The position numbers and the translations under genes were made by a program. From Asterella californica (lineage: Eukaryota > Streptophyta > Marchantiopsida > Marchantiales > Aytoniaceae), in assembly GCA_036924285.1 (NCBI GenBank), contig JAYKYS010000012.1, forward strand, positions 6,014,001-6,078,000: a DNA stretch of 64,000 nt. Reading direction: 5' to 3'. Every line of letters starts with the position of its first letter. Position 1 is the first letter of the stretch. This document shows, piece after piece, positions 11,040 through 23,219 of the stretch. The notes below the pieces were generated by a model. It was given only the letters and a program-made list of their open reading frames with translations, was not told the origin of the DNA and did not search any database.

Positions 11040-11168
11040 AAGGTGAATATCCTCCTTCCAATAACACCTATTTCAAAAGTTCCGTAGTGTCAAGGCCATT
11101 CGTTCACTTTTTGGGCGAAATATTAATCATGAGTTAATTAATATTGGATATTATATTTTGTATGCACT

Positions 11169-11202
11169 TTTTCCCACTTGTAACAAGGAACAAGTGGGAA
11201 AA
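11169..11202. repeat. Perfect hairpin, 13-bp arms
   Basis: TTTTCCCACTTGT (11169-11181) pairs with ACAAGTGGGAAAA (11190-11202) around an 8-nt loop. Confidence 0.8.
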
Positions 11203-12215
11203 GCACACCGTCCACCTGCTTAGTAGGATGTACGCGTACTGGCAAATAGAAAGGGTGCCGGCAACTTTTGAAAAGGCCATGATCGTCCAGTTCCAGTCTG
11301 GAGTATTAACCTCTGCCGAATAGCCATGGGGTAAAGAGCAGGCGCAGCCAAGGTTTTTCCTGTTTACCTGTAATTTGCCGGGGTTTTTTGACAATTTACT
11401 GACTACTGTGTTAATTCACCTGCCCTTTTTAGCAAATTTCGAGTAATTTTTCACTCTTTTAATTGTTTTGAAAAAAATATTATTCGACGCATTCTCTACT
11501 TCTCCTGCATTTTAAATTAGTTGCCAGGGCACATTACACGGGATGCCGGATCTAGTCTGGTGCTGGTAAAGAGTCATGATATAACTAAAGGCACGGCATG
11601 CCAGGCAACCAGAGCTTGACAAAATCTATCTATTCAGAAATGATAACTGCTCTAATTGATCCACCTGGCAATAACCAGTAACTTGGTATTTCTGATATTA
11701 ACGATTCTTATTCGATATATAAACAAAAGAGTCTAAAAATTGCATTTGTAAAGAAACCTTTTATAATATATTTACATCATTATATACTCTGTCATATCTT
11801 GTATACTTAGAAAATTTTCTTTCGGACAAATTTTATTTTAGACTATATTTTTCAGTTAAATAATCATCTTTCATAACCGATAACATGTTAAACCTTATAC
11901 AACGCTCTATCTATCGATAATTTCGGTTTGATAACTGTAATAACACCAAGAGTATTTACCACTAAAAGAACATTGAGCTGCAAGAGCCAACGGAAAACTT
12001 ATCTGAACTTGACCGGAAGTCTATTTGCTTTCATAAAGCCCTGCTCGTTCTAAAAGCACTTCTTTCCTTTGCTAGCATCTTTTACTCTTAAAAAGCAGGC
12101 ACTGTTCCGGGTGTATTTACGAGCAGTGTAAGCCATACAGTCGAGCAATAGCTTACATACATAAGCAATTCTCGTGCAATGTGCTTACGGGTGTATTTAC
12201 GAGCAATGTGCTTAC

Positions 12216-13121
12216 GCTCGTAAACCCACAGCGGGCTGTGCATTACCCTATACATATCGAGTTGCACCCGTATCAAACCCATCAAGCACGTCCGAGCTTA
12301 TACAGTAGAACAACTTCCCGACCTGTTTCCATGATTAATTACTTCTGTGCGTGGATGTGATTTTGACTATCCAAAAACTCCACTGTAACAGTAATTAAGC
12401 TAGATATATGCAAAGATGATCTGTACGATTTTATCAGGACCTCATATTAGAGAGCTTACACCTACAAGCCTCTACGTGTAGCAGAGGGGTGAAAAGGTAA
12501 GTTGTCTCACGTCTTGTGTAGGTTCCTTACAATCGGACTTTACATTCTTACGTAGGCGAGAGATATCATGGATGATGTAATCGTTTCATCAAGTTTCGTC
12601 AAAGATGCTAGTCCAGTCTCATAATAAAAGGAATTCAAAATTAAATGAAATAAATAATCTGTACATGCATTAATTTATATAAACTTAAAATCCCATTAGG
12701 GTATAAAAGAAGATTTCAAGGAATATTCATTCGGATTCCTTTTTATTTGATTTTTAAACTGAGCCAACAGACGGAGTCACAATATTTCTCATAATGTTTA
12801 GAAATTTCAAATGATCACTTTTTAATAATTTTCGAGTTAATATATGTTTAATCTTTTTTCTGTTCACACGTTGATAGTGTTACGGTTCTTCCTGACACTT
12901 ACTACGCTGAAGGACCAGAGTTCTTGCCGTTCAAATTTCGGTCTGAATAACTTTTCGCTTTTGGCGAAATGAACGAGTCGCTGTACGCAGGCAACAACGA
13001 CAGAATGAAGCTATCCACCTACCATGGTCCAATGCGTGATACGAACACATGAAAAATATCTCACGTACCATCTACTTGTTTATGTATAGGGTAATCCAAT
13101 GCCGGCAGTGGGTTTACGAGC
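12216..13121. repeat. 40-bp inverted repeats about 830 bp apart
   Basis: The left arm 12216-12255 (GCTCGTAAACCCACAG...ATTACCCTATACAT) and right arm 13082-13121 (ATGTATAGGGTAAT...GTGGGTTTACGAGC) are reverse complements with a few mismatches. A further TTTACGAGCAATG word lies beside each. They could be terminal inverted repeats of a small DNA transposon. The interior has no gene I recognise, and no target-site duplication was identified. Confidence 0.5.
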
Positions 13122-15399
13122 AATGGGCTCTCGGCTATCTATAGGGTAAGCACACTGGCCGAGGGTGGCTTATGCAGGTAAATCACCCTCGAGCTTAAGT
13201 ATGTGTGTGCTCACGTTATTCGTAAACACACATAGACTTACTTAAAATAAGTAAAGAAAATTTTCATACGTGCTCGTGATTTCACATTGCTTTCCCGTGA
13301 CATTACATTGCTAGACGAGAATTTTCCCAGTGCTTTACGAATCGTTAGTCTCTTTCGTAGAAGAAGAATTGTTGAATTTCCGATATCCGGACGTAGACAT
13401 GCTGGTGGTATGAAGAACTATAAGTTTTTGAAAGCCTGAATTAATGCTGGAAGACAGAAAAGAACATGGGACATGCTGGAACGACGCTATCCTATCTTCG
13501 CAGTAATGTGTTAACTAACTATCGTACTTCATTTAGCAAGCAACTTTTGGGCACCCACAGCTCACTTATCTGTGATCACCCACGTAATAATACTGTCCTA
13601 CAATTCACATGCTCAAAATAAACTAATTTAGATTGGAGTATTCCAACGTAGTTCCCACTATCATACCCTTGAAAGATGAAAATATGTTGCCCAAGGTAAC
13701 GTTGACTTTTAATTTGTTGCCCTTTTCCAACAAGTTGACTTATAAGTTCGACAGCTACAAGAAGGGAAAGTGTGTACTTACCAGTACTAAACTTATCATG
13801 ATGATAGACTAAGTTCAAACAGGTCATGAGACGTCAGATCAGTGTAAAGATTACTCGAAGCTCAAGTCGTTACTTATCTAGACTTACTCATCAGACTCTG
13901 ATACCTTCATAAGTTCACGAATTATCATCGATCATTACTTACCAGTCCACGTCCAGCACTCCATTTTTAGCTTGGTAAGATTCACAGCAGCTGGCCGCAC
14001 CGCTATTTCACTCGGTTGGAACAAGAGTGAGCTGACATGGGATGTGGTGAATAAACTCTGAGTGGAAGCTTACCCAGACGATCTACACAATCGTCGAGTA
14101 CAATCCGAGCGAAGGGAACGACTTACAGCGACAGCTGCAACTGCCAACTTATTCAACGACTAAAGCTGCGTTACCAGTATCTAGGGAGTCTCCCGTCGGG
14201 AGTTGCTGCAGGCAGCTAATTTAGCGCTCTGTGGATGAATATCGTAGATATCTTAGAATACCAAGCAATAGAACAAGAGTGGAGGAATACAACGTTCGCT
14301 AACTTCTATCTTTTCCTGTTTCTCTGTAAACTGTTGGGCAGTCTCCCATCGGGACTCCTGGAGTAAGCCATAACAGATAATAATACATGTCCCGACCGGA
14401 GCTCCCGACCCGACCGGAAACTCACCTGCTGAACCCACCATCAACAAGGGTGATCTTACTTCTTACACATGTATTACGAAAAGTTCTGTCTTAACTTCTT
14501 TCTCCAATATCTACGGCGGTGCTGGCCAAATCCAGTCTTCACGTGGTCAATCCGTAGCTGGCATGAGTTGACCAGCGGACCAGTAGAGTAAGCTTATACT
14601 ACGCGGTAGCAGCGTGAACGCACGTCAAAATTTCCAGCAGGTACGAGTCTCCAGTCTCCAGACTTCAGTTCCTTGTCTTGAGCGTGGGAGTTGCCTGCCC
14701 ATCTTCGAACCAGCTCAGATACACATAAGCTGCTGCGCTCGTTTTGGAACTGAATCGGATTTCGGGTTAGCATGTTCTAAGGACGAACTCTGATCGCTCA
14801 TGGAGGTCTTCCTTGCTGAATCTGCTGATCTGCCTGATTCTTTGAGTGGCAGATTCAACTCCGCAATCCTTCGATCAACTAAATCTCCCTAGCTAATAAT
14901 ATAACTATGCTGAGAAGATAAAAAGTTCCCACTCGTTCTCTAGTCATAATCATGCTGCCAGGCGTATGGCTGACGTCTTATCTGACACCTCGGAGTGAGT
15001 CGGATGAGATGCCTGTTTTTGGCAAATTGGCACCAATCTATACCTGTTTCTGGTCTCACCGCCATATCTACGAACTGGGACCTGGTCCGTGCGGTATTCC
15101 GCCATGAATTTCCAGTAAAAACATCAGGGAACCGCCTCAGGACTGACTTGTATGCTTCAGTGTAGTGATCATGACTGAGCTTAAAGCTACATGTCGTCGA
15201 GCAGTTCCATTCGTTGGAGACCTTAGCGGAGCATATCCGTCAGCGTCTCATATCCATAGTTAAAGTGGACCGTCGCACGAGGAGGCCTTTAAACGTGATT
15301 CGATTCGCCGAGGCTATGCCTATCCTCTTCATATCCCGTCTAAGAAAAGAAATGTATAGAAGATCTGGATACCGAATCAAGAAACTTTCCTGTCATGCG

Positions 15400-15483
15400 G
15401 AGACGTTGGACTCGAATGCCGAACAGTCGAGCCCAACGTCTCACTAATCATCATTCACCGGGGCGTTCCAGTGAATGATGATT
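15400..15483. repeat. Two adjacent hairpins
   Basis: GAGACGTTGG..CTCGA (15400-15415) pairs with TCGAG..CCAACGTCTC (15427-15442), one mismatch. Immediately next, AATCATCATTCAC (15446-15458) pairs perfectly with 15471-15483. Confidence 0.8.
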
Positions 15484-15853
15484 CTGTAATGTTGTAAATT
15501 TATTCAGTAATTTGATTATGGAACAGTCATTCTTAATTGGATTTTTGCTTGGGGATCGTGTCGGTTACGACAACTACACATATTGAGATCAGTAACAGCA
15601 TCGCCACGACCCTTTCTCTTAATACGTGAAGCTGTTGCCTGGCTCGATGCCTCGTTCGTCGTGTACGTGTCAATTTCATATTGCTGTGCATTCTATTGTC
15701 TAATACCTGTTTCTCCCCTGCCATCTCCCTCGCCGCTGATTGAAACCGATGAAAGGACAGCAACTGCTAAGTGTGTTGATTAGAGCTTCATGTTCTGACT
15801 CACTGTCTAGGCAAGTTAAGTAGACAATGAGGCCCGTCATCATCGTCGTGATC

Positions 15854-15877
15854 AGTAATAATCGGAGCTGATTATTA
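15854..15877. repeat. Perfect hairpin, 9-bp arms
   Basis: GTAATAATC and GATTATTAC flank a 6-nt loop. The preceding 60 bases hold another imperfect stem (CTCACTGTCTA with TAGACAATGAG). Confidence 0.7.
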
Positions 15878-17942
15878 CACTTGTCGAGAGCAACGACGAC
15901 ATAGTGTATCTGAACTTATCAGATTGTATATCATTGGAGAATCGCAGAGCTTCACTAAATCATGGTAAGAATGGCGACAACTTTACAAAAGAAAACAAGT
16001 CTAATAGTCAATGTTAGTCCCGATGATGATTTCGTACCATCAGGACTCTGTAGAGATGGCAAAGTGGAAAGTGGATCACCGTTAATGAGGAACTCTTTCT
16101 GCGGGACAAGACTCACAAGAGGGCGCTGTCTGCACAGCTTGGATCATCTGCTACATGCACTAGATAGACCTCATACGCAGTGGAATTAATGAACCGCTAC
16201 TTTGAACTTATCTGCAGTTTCGAATTCTTCTCTAGGGGTGATCATCTACTGACTGGAGTCAGGAGTCATCACTGGCCTTGATATTATTATATATACATAT
16301 TCCCCCCAGAAACACTGAATGGGACGAGCTGACTGAATTCTGAAATGCTTTCTTTGCAAGTCGATGATTTCAGGTAGAGGGAAGAAGCTTTTGACGTTAC
16401 AGTATTAGTGAACGGGACAAGATTATATGGTCAAGACGTGCTGATATAAGTTACGAGTCTCGAGCTTCTGTCCAGATTAACGAACTAAGGCAGTAGCGTC
16501 GTTTCTCAAGGTTGCGGGCCGATCAATGTGTGAAGAGAATCTGTCCAGGTGACATACCTCTCCCACAGCGTTTGTTCAGTTGATAAGGAATCTGGTTTTA
16601 GAGGGTAAGTTAAGGTTTTTGATTTTCGAGGGTGAGTTTCAAACTTATGCTTCTCACCTCCATCCACATTACTGTATAGATTGATCACTAACAACCACGT
16701 CCACTGTTGTTGTAAGCCGTTTGATGTTACTCATTCTATCATGATTCCCCACGCATCCTCCCCAACTACTATACCTTCCATCCACTGTTGAATCTTCCCG
16801 CTTTCCAATCTCTGAAGCTGATTGATTGATTGGCTACTTCCTGGCTGGAGGTTAAGAAAGTTAATATGCTCCCTTTGCGTAAGCGGGGAAGCTGGAAAAA
16901 TATCATCTGATTCTCAGCACTAGGAGGAACAGACCTCTCCTTGGGATGCCTCTAGCAGCAAGCACTAAATATATACGTTTCGACAGAGCTGACTAGAGCG
17001 GAGTGTCGGCAGAAGTGGAATTCGCCACAGTGAATATAGGACAAAAGAGCTCATGTCAGAGGGGGTACAGTAACAGCGACGCAGACAAAACTGATCAGGA
17101 ATCCAAAAGCCACTTCCCACTCGAAACTCAGCATGCGGAATAGACGAGAAAAATGCCAGTAACCCGCCCCCGGATCAGCCCGGGCAGACCACAGACGGGG
17201 GGTTAGTAGCAGTTACGCGTATTGCCTGACGAAAAGCTTGTCCCGAAGCGTATGCTGATCGGCAGCAATGAGGAGGATGAATGCTGCTACAGTCAATCTC
17301 CCAGTAACTGTAACTTTGCAGAGCTAGTAGACAGAGACAGAAATTTCGTTATGTCATGCGGATGTTCTGGTCCTGTTAGCACTGAGATCGAGGCAAGGTA
17401 CGGTTCCGTCAGAAGAGAGCGAGATGCGAAGTCCATTTCTGTTCGAAGGGAAAATCATCCCACTTTATACACAAATGTTGCAGAAATATACAGGGAATGA
17501 TCTTCCCGTTCCTATAAAGATTGATTCTTCTAGCCATCATATACTACACTCCTCTGACCGGGGAAAGCGGCTCCGTGCTCTGAACGGCACCTTCTCTCGG
17601 TTCTGGTGGGTCGCCCTAGTCCATGAAATTGCACTCGTACCGAAGACAAAAAAGAAGACTACACAACACCCTGGATACACCTCGATGCCATGATGATGCT
17701 CCATGTAACACACACTTCTCCAAATTTCTCCAGTGCCGAGACAACAAAACGAAAGGAGTTCGTTCACACCTGTCGTGGCTCTCATCCTCAAAGCAGCCCA
17801 TAACCCTGTAGACTGCATCGACAATAATGGGAAATACAAAGAAAAAATGCTATTTCGATCTGCCAGGAACGCCTGTACAGCCGGGAATTCGATTCGCTCA
17901 ACTCGCGTTTGCTTGTGGGCGTGGAGAAGAACTCCCTGGAGG

Positions 17943-19061
17943 TCATTTTTCGCCAGTAGCCCTTTTGACGAATCGACCTTTCATCCTCGGCCGACGCTCG
18001 GCATTCAACTTACGAACCTCGTAACGGATTTTCTTCGAGAACAGGCGAGTGCGACGCTTCTCTCTGTATCTGTTGACTCGGGCTTCTCTGGCCGAGCTGC
18101 CATCTTCGCCATTCAACAGTGGAACGACACCGTGATCGGGATGTGCTGCGGCGTCTGAAGTGGAATCTTCCGGTACTGTCTGTGCATGTCCTCCAGTCCA
18201 GACGTTGCCTCGATCAGACCAGGCGTTCAGAACGTCGGCATAATTCAACCTCAGGGAGGGTACGTGACCATTATCATCTTCCTTCATCGATGGGATTACA
18301 CTACTACTGTTCACCGGCAAAAAAACCCCTGGCTCCAGCTTCGTTGCCTCGCCCTCCATGAGTTCTGAATCCTCGTGTCCCACAGTAGAAGTAGATAGCG
18401 CATCAAAATCCCCAGCAGAGGACTCTATCCCAGCAGCTGCACCTTCTCCGTCGCATTCTTGCGGCGTCAAAACCTCTTCATCCACATCGCAGTCGTGGAA
18501 AACCATGAACTCGTGCGCGTAATCGGGCTCCGCTTTCCCTTCTCTCAGGGGTGACTCGAACGCCGATCTCGGATTCCCCGGCAACTCGTCGAAGTAGATC
18601 TGCGCATCTTCGGGGCTACTCCTTTCCAGCTTGACATCAAAAGCCTGCAATTGCGCTTGCTCTTGCTCCTGCTGCGGAGGGGGATGATTGGCTTGCAATG
18701 CAGCAGGACCGGTTGAAGCTCGAAGTCCTCGGGTGTCTTTGCCCGGCTTTTTCTTCGTGTTGGTTGCTACTCGATCACCAGCAGCACCTGGCTCTCCTCC
18801 TCCTCCTAACGTGCTCCCATCATCTTTCCGATGACGATCGATTTTCATCGGGGCACCATTGGGCGCGAGGCGAACGCGCTCGTGACGCGAAGCGAGAGCA
18901 TTCGCGTTGTGGACGGAACCATCGCACGGCTCGCAGAGGTAAGCTTCATCGGCAGCGCAATACCATCGAGCGCGGTCTCTGCCGCAGACATCGCAAGGAC
19001 GAGCGGCTCGACCCGCGATAGCCATCGCCGTGGCCATTCCGCCAAGTGCCTTGCTCTTCAT
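17943..19061 (-). CDS. CONSTANS-like zinc finger protein, one B-box plus CCT domain
   Basis: A single 372-residue frame. Residues about 23-66 form a B-box zinc finger: [20 protein letters not shown] continues into [10 protein letters not shown] and SRHERVRL, with the usual Cys/Asp/His ligands. Residues about 325-367 form a CCT domain starting [20 protein letters not shown] and ending in [11 protein letters not shown], almost the family consensus. The middle is acidic and low in complexity, as usual for transactivating regions. One B-box with the [13 protein letters not shown] type of sequence places it with the COL6/COL7/COL8/COL16 group rather than CONSTANS itself. Family role: nuclear transcription regulators in light and photoperiod responses, with CCT contacting NF-Y subunits and DNA. 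The start at 19061 was chosen because it is the first Met of the frame. No intron interrupts B-box and CCT. The frame looks intact. Confidence 0.93.
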   Translation of the reverse strand: MKSKALGGMATAMAIAGRAARPCDVCGRDRARWYCAADEAYLCEPCDGSVHNANALASRHERVRLAPNGAPMKIDRHRKDDGSTLGGGGEPGAAGDRVATNTKKKPGKDTRGLRASTGPAALQANHPPPQQEQEQAQLQAFDVKLERSSPEDAQIYFDELPGNPRSAFESPLREGKAEPDYAHEFMVFHDCDVDEEVLTPQECDGEGAAAGIESSAGDFDALSTSTVGHEDSELMEGEATKLEPGVFLPVNSSSVIPSMKEDDNGHVPSLRLNYADVLNAWSDRGNVWTGGHAQTVPEDSTSDAAAHPDHGVVPLLNGEDGSSAREARVNRYREKRRTRLFSKKIRYEVRKLNAERRPRMKGRFVKRATGEK

Positions 19062-19400
19062 TGCCCTGGCTACTGAGATTCTTCAGGGTGCTCTTGTCGA
19101 CTCCGAGGACAACAACGATACTTTCCTTCTCCGCTAAGATACTGGCACCTATCCAGTTCAGCCTCCTGCCACCTTGCCAACCATAGCTCCACCCAACAAG
19201 CGGACCAGACTGAGGATGCAGCAAATACCAATCGCGATTCTCCTCTCACTCGTCCAATCGAAATCCAACTCTACTCTCTCGGTCTTTCTTTCTCTCTCTC
19301 TCGCTCTCTCACGCACACACACTCGGTCGAGGAATCTCGAAACACTTTTAGCGACGCTGTACCGATTTTTTGAATGATACCGAAGGTTCCGGTGAGGGGA
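19062..19400 (-). promoter_or_regulatory. Probable 5' untranslated/promoter region of the CONSTANS-like gene
   Basis: Directly upstream of the start codon. It contains a CT-rich run on the plus strand (about 19265-19325), so GA-rich in the sense of the gene, a common feature of plant 5' untranslated regions. I could not place a TATA box or start site. Confidence 0.35.
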
Positions 19401-20860
19401 GCTGCGATCACACTGAAAAGCAACAGGAAAAGGTGACAGGATATACTCGATGTACTGCCACTGCATCTCTACACCCTACTGTATTCTCTATGTCTACTAT
19501 GTCATCGCTACTGGAGCCCACTCCGTCCGCGGCCCCACCATTGGGCTTTCACCCCGGCTCCATCCACCACGTTCCAAAACCAGGACTGAAATCCCCCAAA
19601 ACTACTCCCCACGTTGTCCGCCGGGTCGGAAGCAAACTCCAAAGCCTGGACCTCCAACAGTGGTTTCCGTGGAGATATTTTAGTCCAGAGTCTAGCCGGT
19701 AGCCAACTACGGTCGAGATATTCTCGTCCCTGTCGTAGTCCCCAGGCCCACAGTTCCCCACCATGCGCCCCCACGCCGGTTTTCTGGGGACACCATGCCA
19801 TGAAGCGTTATGCAGAAAAAGGGTTTGACCACAAGATATTATTATTTTCTTACCCAACTTACCAAGTGCCGACGCCAGAACTAATCTCGATATCGGAAGA
19901 CTTTACCGGGAGCTTATTTTACGCACAATATGGAACCCAAGGATTGTGTGCGACTGCGCGACGTTCCCATTGGTCGCGAGCTCTGGCTGGAGGTGGACTG
20001 TAGCTGACTATACGGTGAGGTACAGCAGCGGAGCGTGGTCATGCAGACTCCTGACCGACTGTGGTCGGTCGATTGTCGAACCGGTCACCGGGTGTCCTCG
20101 GGAAGAAGTACCGGAGCACGGGAGTTTTAGGGTTCGAGGTTTGGTGTGAACCGGCTGCGCTAATGCGCAATACTTATCAACATAATTTCCTGACACATGT
20201 AGTCTGCTGCTGCTTATGAAAGATCTTGGGAGAAGTATAAAGGACAAGAGGCCAGGAGGGTAAATGAGCGGGAGGTACTGTAGATCCAAAGCAGCCAGTG
20301 CGCGCCTCGCCTCATTTCGAGGGTGTGTATAAATGTAGCACTCGTATACAAACAAAGCCTGCGAAAAGGTTACCCCGAAGCTCGGTGAGGCTGGCACGCG
20401 TCCGGTCGTCTAGTTTCTGCACTTTTTCATAAATTTGTTTGACAGGGCACGGGATGGCATGTTCTAAGTTCTAACTCGAAATCTCGCCCTGGCAAGGGCC
20501 CGAGGCTTGGACCTTTCCCGGCGATGAATGGCACCGTACTTTGTGCGATATTTGTGTCACAATTCGCTGTTCGTATGAAACAGCTTCAAGTTAGGGCATT
20601 TCGCTTACGTTTTAAAGGAACCTAAGAGGCGATTATCAGACCCTGCCTCTTTTGCGCTCTCTCTGTCTCTCACTGTCTCTGTGTCTGTCTCTCTCTTCAT
20701 TCGGTGCTCAATCTATTAAACATCTTGTACTTCCAGCAGAAGCATCTGAGGAATGTGATAGAGAAGTTGATGATGCTCTCGTTGGCTTTTTAATGCAGTT
20801 GTTCGCGTGATACTGTCGAGTGTCGGTGCGGTGTTCAGTCCTCCTTCATGCATCGCTGGT

Positions 20861-20894
20861 GGTGACTGACAGTCAGTCCTGACTGTCAGTCACC
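20861..20894. repeat. Perfect hairpin, 16-bp arms, 2-nt loop
   Basis: GGTGACTGACAGTCAG (20861-20876) and its exact reverse complement (20879-20894) are separated by two bases. The arm itself contains the internal palindrome CTGACAGTCAG-like text. Confidence 0.9.
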
Positions 20895-21776
20895 ATGAAT
20901 CGGGCGTGTGTGGAGCAGCTCTGAAGTTCCAAATCTTCTTCGGTGAGGCGAGACGCCCGCACTAGGTGCTGCTTCCCGCTTGAGTGTGACATCCGAGCAT
21001 AAGGTGTGTACTCCACCCAGAATACGTGCAAATTGCACGGTAATCAGTCTGTGAAGAGAGTGAAGAGAGCGAAGTGCATTTATCGAAAGTTCGTACAGAT
21101 TTGTGTCTCTGGACCTCAACAGTGAAGTGGGTTTACAGAAGTAAGTGTTGTTTATCAGTGCTTCAGTTAAGAAAATTATTTCTACGGTTGATGATCATCT
21201 GATGGAGTGTCCGACACTCAGGATTTCTGGCTTGGGATCAGATACTGAGAGCGAGAGAGAGCCAAGGCAAAACAGACTTGCCAGTCTAAGCCAGCAAACA
21301 AAGATGAGTCGAAAGTGAAGACGGCAAGGAACTCTGGAATAAGGACGAAGGTCTCTCACTAACTACACATCCACGTGCATTCACTTACGTCATAATATCA
21401 GTCGGCTCAGCTTTCGAGACGGTGCAGCTACATGATCTTTGACATTTTCTGAAGAGGTGACGAGTCAACGCACAAGTAAGAATGTAGGAAGGCGAAGACT
21501 TGCCGAAGGAGAGACGGCGAAATGTTCGGCGTAAAACAGGCACGACACGTCCAAGAACTAATTTGTTGGAGAATGAGAACTCGCACACAACCTGGTATGT
21601 TGTCCCCATTGATTACTGGGAGAACAACACTTTCGCTTCGTGATACTCAGAGGACCGTCTGCGGTATAGGAGAAGGTCTCATTACACAGCGAGAAATCCC
21701 AGACTGCTAAAGTGAGCCTCGCCTGAAATGATTTCTCAAGGACGTATAGCCCAGCCTGAACGTAGACGCCCATAAC

Positions 21777-21881
21777 CCGGTCTCAGAAAGGAAGAGGAAG
21801 TAAACCAGATTGAGACCGGTTAGGGTACGAGTATAAAAACTTATCACGTGACTATAGAAACTCAAGCGATAAGTTTCTATA
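21777..21881. repeat. Two neighbouring hairpins
   Basis: CCGGTCTCA (21777-21785) pairs with TGAGACCGG (21811-21819). TATAGAAACT (21853-21862) pairs with AGTTTCTATA (21872-21881). Confidence 0.75.
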
Positions 21882-22906
21882 CTCGAGTGTATGATCCCTC
21901 GGCCCTATACACTGATGCAACCTTTTCCAAAACTGTTGTAGGATATGTAAAGAGCCCATTTCCATCAAGGCAAACAGCTCCTCGTGCAACTGTAACAGGG
22001 GAATTGGAGAACGTCGTCCCTACTAAAGGCATTTATGACCGAACTTTCTTAAAATCAGATTCGCCTATCAACGCTATCCTTGTACGTGGGACTGACTGGT
22101 ACAATGATGCACGAAACAGTGCCGACCAGCTCGGTTGTGTTGCGTGAGAGCGAGATGAATGATTTCGAGGCTCTGCACAATTATAGTGCAGGCTCATGTG
22201 GTTCAAACATGTAGCCTGAAGGCTAGGGACCTCTTCCAACTTTACAACGCTGTGTCAGCGGACGAGGTCTGACTGCATGGCTGAGAGAACAGCAAGCAGC
22301 AGAAGTTCATTCGCACGACGAGTCAGAACAGGATGAGAAGCGGCAGTAATGTCAACAGTAAACGCTATAACCGATAGAATCATGGTACGAAGCGGTCGGT
22401 GATGATTTGAAAGATGGAAGTTGGGAGAATTAGGGCATTAGACATTCTTCAGTCGATGGTACGGATTTCGAGTCAGTGAGCAGGATGATTGAACGAAGTA
22501 CTGCCACATGCGTGTCATGTCAACACACCTTCACCACATTGATCGAGCGAGTATGTATGTACCTTGCTCTGGCGGATAATTCTCGTGACAAAAAGGCCGA
22601 CTAGTATAGGTTCAGACTGATATCCAATACCTCATCACCTCCTCAATTCATGTAGTTCATCTGTGGGACCATCAAACATGATCGAGCTCAGGATAGTTTC
22701 CGCCTGTCTTTGCTCGAGTCGTGCGTACCTCCGAGATTTGAGAGTGTTGCAAATGAACAATTTCTTTCATAGGTAGGAACTTGTGACTCACTGAAATTTG
22801 AAATTCTAGCGAGTCCTGACTTGTTCGAGCTTTGGATAAACTGTATCAAGAAAGGACACCAAGGTTCAGTACAGCATCAGTTGGGTTGTACAGGTCCGAA
22901 TCGTCC

Positions 22907-22934
22907 GTTCAACTCGATGTGAAACGAGTTGAAC
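22907..22934. repeat. Perfect hairpin, 10-bp arms
   Basis: GTTCAACTCG (22907-22916) and CGAGTTGAAC (22925-22934) around an 8-nt loop. Confidence 0.75.
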
Positions 22935-23183
22935 AAGAGATTGTATGAATTGGGCTTGAGTCGCTTGACTAGCTTCTATGATGACAAGTAATCTCGTTGA
23001 GATGCAGACTGTGACTACTGAGGTCTGGCACCTTCTGTATCCCGTGGGGCTTCAGGAGCTTGATGGGGGCTCATACAGAGGCTCCCAGTGATATCAGGAG
23101 CCCATACCGCTGGATCCTAGCGACTGGACTAATAGTGCTCGACTCTTGTAATACCACAAAGCAGAAGAGCTCTGCCACCAGCA

Positions 23184-23219
23184 CAGAGTAGTCTACTGAC
23201 TACGGTAGTCAGTACTCTG
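23184..23219. repeat. Hairpin with one bulge
   Basis: CAGAGTA, a 5-nt bulge and CTGACTAC pair with GTAGTCAG-TACTCTG (23205-23219), leaving a 1-nt centre. Confidence 0.7.

Larger units (their letters stand above)
13130..17900. other. No gene recognised; mixed-composition DNA with hairpins
   Basis: Open frames here are short and match nothing I know. Visible structure is limited to hairpins (15400-15483 and 15854-15877) and a diverged pair of GGGAGTCTCCCGTCGGGAG / GCAGTCTCCCATCGGGA words near 14186 and 14339. The part 16900-17900 is the downstream flank of the CONSTANS-like gene and may include its 3' untranslated region. Confidence 0.4.

Noticed and set aside
17222..17500. 92-codon plus-strand open frame downstream of the CONSTANS-like gene
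   Set aside because: No domain, lies in the probable 3' flank of the gene, and overlaps other frames of similar length.
18698..19076. Plus-strand open frames opposite the CONSTANS-like gene
   Set aside because: They are the complement of a clear, intact minus-strand coding region.
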